A program made the position numbers and the translations under genes. A model generated the notes under the pieces. It worked only from the letters and a program-made list of their open reading frames with translations. It made no database searches and was not told where the DNA came from. A stretch of DNA of 64,000 bases, from the NCBI RefSeq assembly GCF_001293125.1, contig NZ_CP009312.1, forward strand, positions 492,184 through 556,183. The letters are read 5' to 3'. Below are positions 58,467-64,000 of the stretch, one piece after another (within the stretch, counting starts at the first letter, position 1; the number at the start of each line of letters is the position of its first letter). Origin of the DNA: Lawsonella clevelandensis (GTDB taxonomy: Bacteria > Actinomycetota > Actinomycetes > Mycobacteriales > Mycobacteriaceae).

Positions 58467-58504
58467 TGTACGGGAGATGTACGAGAGATATTTTATGTAC
58501 GGGG
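58467..58504. repeat. Short direct repeat, TGTACGRGAGA unit
   Basis: Two adjacent 11-base units differ at one base (G/A); a third copy of the first nine bases follows after 7 bases. Too short to suggest a mobile element. Confidence 0.6.
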
Positions 58505-58698
58505 TCCTGGGCCTAGGCAGGGGAAAACCTTGAACGGTACGCTTGGCTATGGGACGCGGGTCCGGTATGTATGCGGCAGAGACTAATTAATGTGGGAAGT
58601 ACTTCATCAATCCCGTGTATATTACCGTGCAGTAGGTGTGTGGAGGTGTAGGGTGCTAAGCAACGGCGATTAAATCTGCTTGTGTTTGGAAATGGTGA

Positions 58699-58736
58699 AA
58701 GCCCCGAGGGGAGATTGTTCTCAACCCTCGGGGCTT
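58699..58736 (-). terminator. Terminator of the rRNA operon
   Basis: Perfect 12-base arms AAGCCCCGAGGG/CCCTCGGGGCTT around a 14-base loop, 11 bases past the 3' end of 5S rRNA. It is the only strong hairpin at the end of the operon. Confidence 0.85.
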
Positions 58737-58747
58737 CTCTATGTTAA

Positions 58748-58866
58748 GTTCGGCGGCGACCTACTCTCCCACACCCTCCCGAGTGCAGTACCATCGGCGC
58801 GTATGAGCTTAGCTTCCGGGTTCGGAATGGGACCGGGCATCTCCTCATAGCTATGACCACCGAAAC
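58748..58866 (-). rRNA. rrf: 5S ribosomal RNA
   Basis: On the minus strand the sequence begins GTTTCGGTGGTCATAGC and ends in GTCGCCGCCGAAC; CCGGTCCCATTCCGAACCCG inside is the universal 5S loop region. Ends are placed to within a few bases. Confidence 0.93.
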
Positions 58867-58947
58867 ACTATTCAGACGGCAAACCCCCAAAACAGGGAAT
58901 CAGCGTGCCATCTCAGACACCATACAGTGAACGCGAAACACAAACTT

Positions 58948-63833
<4,886 letters not shown>

Positions 63834-64000
63834 AAGATCACAATCACAACCACAAAGGCCGCAATCAGAACAAAAAAGAAAGATCCAAGCAAAAAACTCG
63901 AAAACAAACATCCACACCCAACGGGGGTTGAGCGCAGACAAAAAATTGGCATTCAATAAAATCAGTACACTGTTGAGTTCTCAAACAACATATCCACTCA
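63834..64000 (-). promoter_or_regulatory. Leader of the rRNA operon (incomplete)
   Basis: A+T- and Lys-codon-like A-rich leader before 16S rRNA. The motif TGTTGTTTGAGAACTCAACA (63990-63971 on the minus strand) with flanking CAGTG recurs in the 16S-23S spacer with 2 differences in 23 bases and resembles the mycobacterial leader box used for antitermination and RNase III processing. The promoter lies beyond the window. Confidence 0.75.

Larger units (their letters stand above)
58178..58747. other. Intergenic region between DUF3239 and the rRNA operon
   Basis: 570 bases with no convincing gene. A short tandem repeat (TGTACGGGAGA then TGTACGAGAGA, 58467-58488, with a third partial copy at 58496-58504) and the rRNA terminator (58699-58736) are the only structures I see. 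Confidence 0.6.

Overview
The window is a piece of chromosome from a mycolate-lineage actinobacterium (order Mycobacteriales) of moderate G+C by that group's standards. From memory of the Mycobacterium tuberculosis map, about half of the genes follow the Rv0994-to-Rv0861c order. They run moeA1/glp, galU, 5-FTHF cyclo-ligase, FmdB-type protein, moaB2, pepD, mprB, mprA, rpmF, purH, purN, perM-like gene, sucD, sucC, an M23 peptidase, pcrA/uvrD1, an AroQ-delta chorismate mutase, pgi, ctpE, echA6, gltA, serC, sepH, a SpoU methylase, DUF2530, DUF3027, cspB, rpf, the Rv0862c partner and XPB. The MspA-type porins, Rpf, EchA6 and a 16S-23S spacer without tRNAs fit the same group. A small-genome genus such as Lawsonella or a relative is possible, but I cannot fix the genus by eye.

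Layout. 1-5.7 kb: molybdopterin/gephyrin-like genes, galU, folate and zinc-ribbon genes, a decayed GT87 mannosyltransferase and a SAF-domain protein. 5.7-9.3 kb: the MprAB two-component system with its HtrA-like protease. 9.6-11.6 kb: ribosomal protein genes, including a zinc-free set (L31 type B, and L28-L33-S14-S18). 11.8-18.9 kb: AEC transporter, purHN, a PerM-like membrane protein and sucCD. 19.4-28 kb: LytM peptidase, PcrA, chorismate mutase, pgi, a cysQ-thyA-folA operon and an orphan cobF. 28.5-31.6 kb: a three-gene MspA-family porin operon. 31.8-37 kb: a SUFU-like protein, tRNA-Arg(CCU), CtpE and ThrE. 37-42.4 kb: EchA6, an aldo/keto reductase, a membrane-anchored GH13 enzyme and a secreted tripeptidyl-peptidase-like hydrolase. 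42.5-42.7 kb: a 39-residue, 12-cysteine metallothionein-like gene. 42.9-58.2 kb: gltA, aldose epimerase, serC, sepH, a DUF6928-like gene, a SpoU methylase, DUF3027, cspB, rpf, two helicase genes and DUF3239. 58.7-63.8 kb: a complete rRNA operon on the minus strand.

How the genes work together. Much of the accessory content concerns the cell envelope and metals. The porin operon supplies outer-membrane channels. PepD/MprAB senses and handles envelope stress. Rpf, the LytM peptidase, SepH, PerM-like and Glp-like genes concern wall growth and division. Zinc-free ribosomal proteins, a shortened FmdB protein, the metallothionein and CtpE concern metal economy. The most notable observations are the porin operon with its tailed middle member, the unannotated metallothionein with a promoter-operator, and coordinated erosion of catalytic motifs in both molybdopterin enzymes (MoeA/Glp and MoaB), which suggests they persist for something other than cofactor synthesis.
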